Shown here in pieces: positions 16,845-18,567 of a stretch of 18,567 bases of DNA. The translations under genes and the position numbers were made by a program. Each line of letters begins with the position of its first letter. Within the stretch, counting starts at the first letter, position 1. The stretch lies in assembly GCA_028871595.1 (NCBI GenBank), contig JAGWMT010000031.1, positions 1 through 18,567 on the forward strand, read 5' to 3'. Below the pieces are notes generated by a model. The model was not told the origin of the DNA. It was given only the letters and a program-made list of their open reading frames with translations, and did not search any database. This stretch comes from Elusimicrobiota bacterium. GTDB lineage: Bacteria; Elusimicrobiota; Elusimicrobia; UBA1565; UBA9628.

Positions 16845-18005
16845 CTACGCCCGCCGGGACAGAAGCGTCGCGACGGCGTGGCAGGAGATGGCCTCGCCGC
16901 GGCCGATCGCATCCAGGCCCTCGTGGCTCTTGGCCTTGAGGCTGACGCGCGCCGGATTCAAACGGAACAGCCCCGAGACCGACGCCTTCATCGCGCCGTA
17001 GTGCGGCTTGAGCTTGGGCTCCTCGGCGATCAAGGTGACGTCGAGATGGACGATTTCTCCGCCCGCCTCGGCGACCTTGCCGAGCACGTGCGCGACGATC
17101 TCCCTGGACGCCAACCCCTTGAATTTCGGGTCGGACGGAGGAAACGCGATCCCGATCTCCCCCCGCCCCAACGCTCCCAACACCGCGTCGCACGCGGCGT
17201 GAAGCACGGCGTCCCCGTCGGAATGACCGAGGAGTCCCTTGTCGTGGGGTAATTTCACCCCGCCCAGCCAAAGATCTCGACCGGGCACGAGCCGATGAAT
17301 ATCGAAACCGAAACCCGTCGTCGTGAGACGGGCGCCGCCGGCACGGGAGTCCAGGATCGCTTCGGCCATGAATATATCCTCGGGGGTCGTGATCTTGAAG
17401 TTCTCGTAGGACGAGGGAACGACGGAAACGCCGTGTCCGCAGCGCTCCACGAGCTGGCTTTCGTCCGTCGCCGACGCGTCGTCTTTGAAGCGTTCCAGAG
17501 CTTCTTTGAGGACGGCGTATTGATACGTTTGCGGCGTTTGCGCGGACCAGAATTCGGCGCGATCCGGAGTCTCGGCCACGATCGAACCGCCTTTCCGTAC
17601 GCGCTTCAACGTATCCTTGACCGGCACGGCGGCAACGGCCGCGCCGCTCTTTTGCGCTTCCGCCATGGTCGCACGAACTATATCAGGAGTGACCAAAGAA
17701 CGAGCGCCGTCGTGAACCGCCACGACGTCGACTCCCGGAGGCACGGCCGCAAATCCGTTCCGCACGGAACCCATTCGCGTCGGACCGGCGGCGACGACCT
17801 TCACCTTGCCGCCGGCCAAGCGAGCGCCATGTTCTTTCAGCACGTCCTCGCCCAGGACCAGCACGACCGATTCCACCTCGGTCATGCCAACGAAACAGCG
17901 CAACGACATTTCGGCGACCGTCGAATCGCCCAACGGCAGGAACTGCTTGGGACGGCCCATCCGGGAACCCGAGCCCCCGGACACGATGATCGCGGCGGCT
18001 CTCAT
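16845..18005 (-). CDS. ispDF: Bifunctional IspD-IspF (MEP cytidylyltransferase / MECDP synthase)
   Basis: Carries two non-consecutive steps of the MEP isoprenoid pathway: IspD makes CDP-methylerythritol from MEP and CTP, and IspF cyclises the phosphorylated intermediate to MECDP. It has 386 residues. IspD covers about 1-222, with SGGSGSRMGRPKQF (Arg15, Lys20), VHDGARSLVT, ATDESQLVE and KITTPEDI. IspF covers about 228-386, with FGFDIHRL and HSDGDAVLHA supplying metal ligands Asp235, His237 and His269, at the same spacing as E. coli IspF. SLKAKSHEGLDAIGRGEAI is the family's C-terminal stretch. The ATG at 18005 begins one base after the stop of the PIN-TRAM gene, so the two are cotranscribed. 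No kinase (IspE) is in view. Confidence 0.96.
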   Translation of the reverse strand: MRAAAIIVSGGSGSRMGRPKQFLPLGDSTVAEMSLRCFVGMTEVESVVLVLGEDVLKEHGARLAGGKVKVVAAGPTRMGSVRNGFAAVPPGVDVVAVHDGARSLVTPDIVRATMAEAQKSGAAVAAVPVKDTLKRVRKGGSIVAETPDRAEFWSAQTPQTYQYAVLKEALERFKDDASATDESQLVERCGHGVSVVPSSYENFKITTPEDIFMAEAILDSRAGGARLTTTGFGFDIHRLVPGRDLWLGGVKLPHDKGLLGHSDGDAVLHAACDAVLGALGRGEIGIAFPPSDPKFKGLASREIVAHVLGKVAEAGGEIVHLDVTLIAEEPKLKPHYGAMKASVSGLFRLNPARVSLKAKSHEGLDAIGRGEAISCHAVATLLSRRA

Positions 18006-18006
18006 C

Positions 18007-18567
18007 CTACGGCGCGGGCGCCTTCTCGGGCCGGGCTTTCGCGAAGATCATCCGTCCGTTCGAGGTCTGGTGGATGGAGGTGACCGTGGCGTCCACGCGC
18101 TTGCCGATCGCGCGGCGGCCGTCGTCGATGACCACCATCGTTCCGTCGTCGAGGTAGCCGATGCCCTGCTCGCGCTCCTTGCCTTCCTTCATCACGAACA
18201 CCGACATTCCCTCGCCGGGCAGGACGACGGTCTTGAGCGACGTGGACAGGTCGTTGACGTTGAGACAGATCACGCCGCGCAGGCTGGCGACCTTGTTGAC
18301 GTTGAAGTCGGTGGTGACGATCTTGGCGCCCATCTCGCGGGCCAGCTCCACGATCTTGTCCTCGGTGACCTTCACGTCGGGCATGTCCTTGTCGAGGATC
18401 TTCACCGGAATGGAGACATTCTCCTGCAGACGGGCCAGCACGTCCAGGCCGCGGCGCCCGCGGGCCCGCTTGAGCGGGTCCTCGGAGTCGGCCAGGCGGT
18501 GCAGCTCGGTCAGGACGAAGCGCGGCACCACCAAGGTTCCCGAGAGGAAGTGCGTCTCCACGACGTC
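18007..18567 (-). CDS. PIN-TRAM domain protein, YacL-like, C-terminal part (runs off right edge)
   Basis: The last 186 codons plus stop of a membrane-associated PIN/TRAM protein; the frame stays open to the window edge, so the true start is outside. The PIN domain remainder shows FLSGTLVVPRFVLTELHRLADS, with its acidic Glu, and IVTTDFNVNKVASL, with the late acidic Asp. The TRAM domain follows (GIGYLDDGTMVVIDDGRR, then GKRVDATVTSI), a fold that binds RNA. Full-length relatives carry N-terminal membrane helices and a first catalytic Asp, both beyond the edge. Relatives commonly sit directly before ispD, as here. Function in this family is not well established; RNA binding or cleavage is inferred from the domains. 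Confidence 0.9.
   Translation of the reverse strand, partial: DVVETHFLSGTLVVPRFVLTELHRLADSEDPLKRARGRRGLDVLARLQENVSIPVKILDKDMPDVKVTEDKIVELAREMGAKIVTTDFNVNKVASLRGVICLNVNDLSTSLKTVVLPGEGMSVFVMKEGKEREQGIGYLDDGTMVVIDDGRRAIGKRVDATVTSIHQTSNGRMIFAKARPEKAPAP

Overview
This is a GC-rich bacterial window with short intergenic gaps and several 4-base or abutting gene junctions. No rRNA, tRNA, CRISPR array, insertion sequence or phage gene is visible. The outer parts are conserved housekeeping genes. The organism looks Gram-negative, because it has a Pal-type peptidoglycan-binding lipoprotein. It uses the MEP isoprenoid route, shown by a fused IspD-IspF. A 2300-residue secreted protein built from fibronectin-type repeats and Gly-rich modules recalls surface proteins of GC-rich Elusimicrobiota and similar environmental lineages. 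That placement is an impression from protein style and was not tested.

Layout, left to right. (1) 1-260, minus: the start of cysS. (2) 326-2177, plus: a VTT/DedA-like membrane protein and a CPA-type Na+/H+ (or K+/H+) antiporter in one unit. (3) 4364-2152, minus: an NhaR-like LysR regulator overlapping a ClC chloride channel/transporter gene by GTGA; the ClC 3' end runs into the convergent antiporter gene. (4) 4450-6636, plus: a membrane-anchored trehalose-6-phosphate synthase, divergent from the regulator. (5) 9067-6633, minus: trehalose synthase treS and trehalose-phosphatase otsB, coupled by ATGA; otsB and otsA end tail to tail on one shared CTAG. (6) 9247-16149, plus: the giant repeat protein, preceded by a 179-base leader with a short well-initiated ORF and a hairpin. 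(7) 16726-16160, minus: pal. (8) 18567-16845, minus: the 3' part of a PIN-TRAM gene (YacL-like) followed one base later by ispDF.

How it fits together. The central genes read as an ion and osmotic stress set: an NhaR-like sensor-regulator, a cation/proton antiporter, a chloride pathway, and two trehalose routes (OtsA/OtsB and TreS). The flanking genes (yacL-like, ispDF and cysS, all on the minus strand) match the order of a conserved bacterial cluster, so the roughly 16.6 kb between ispDF and cysS may be an insertion into it.

The points most worth a second look are the giant protein with its 1530-bp internal duplication, the leader upstream of it, the ClC protein with a channel-like gate residue and no final helix, the membrane-tethered OtsA, and two start sites with exact leaderless-promoter geometry.
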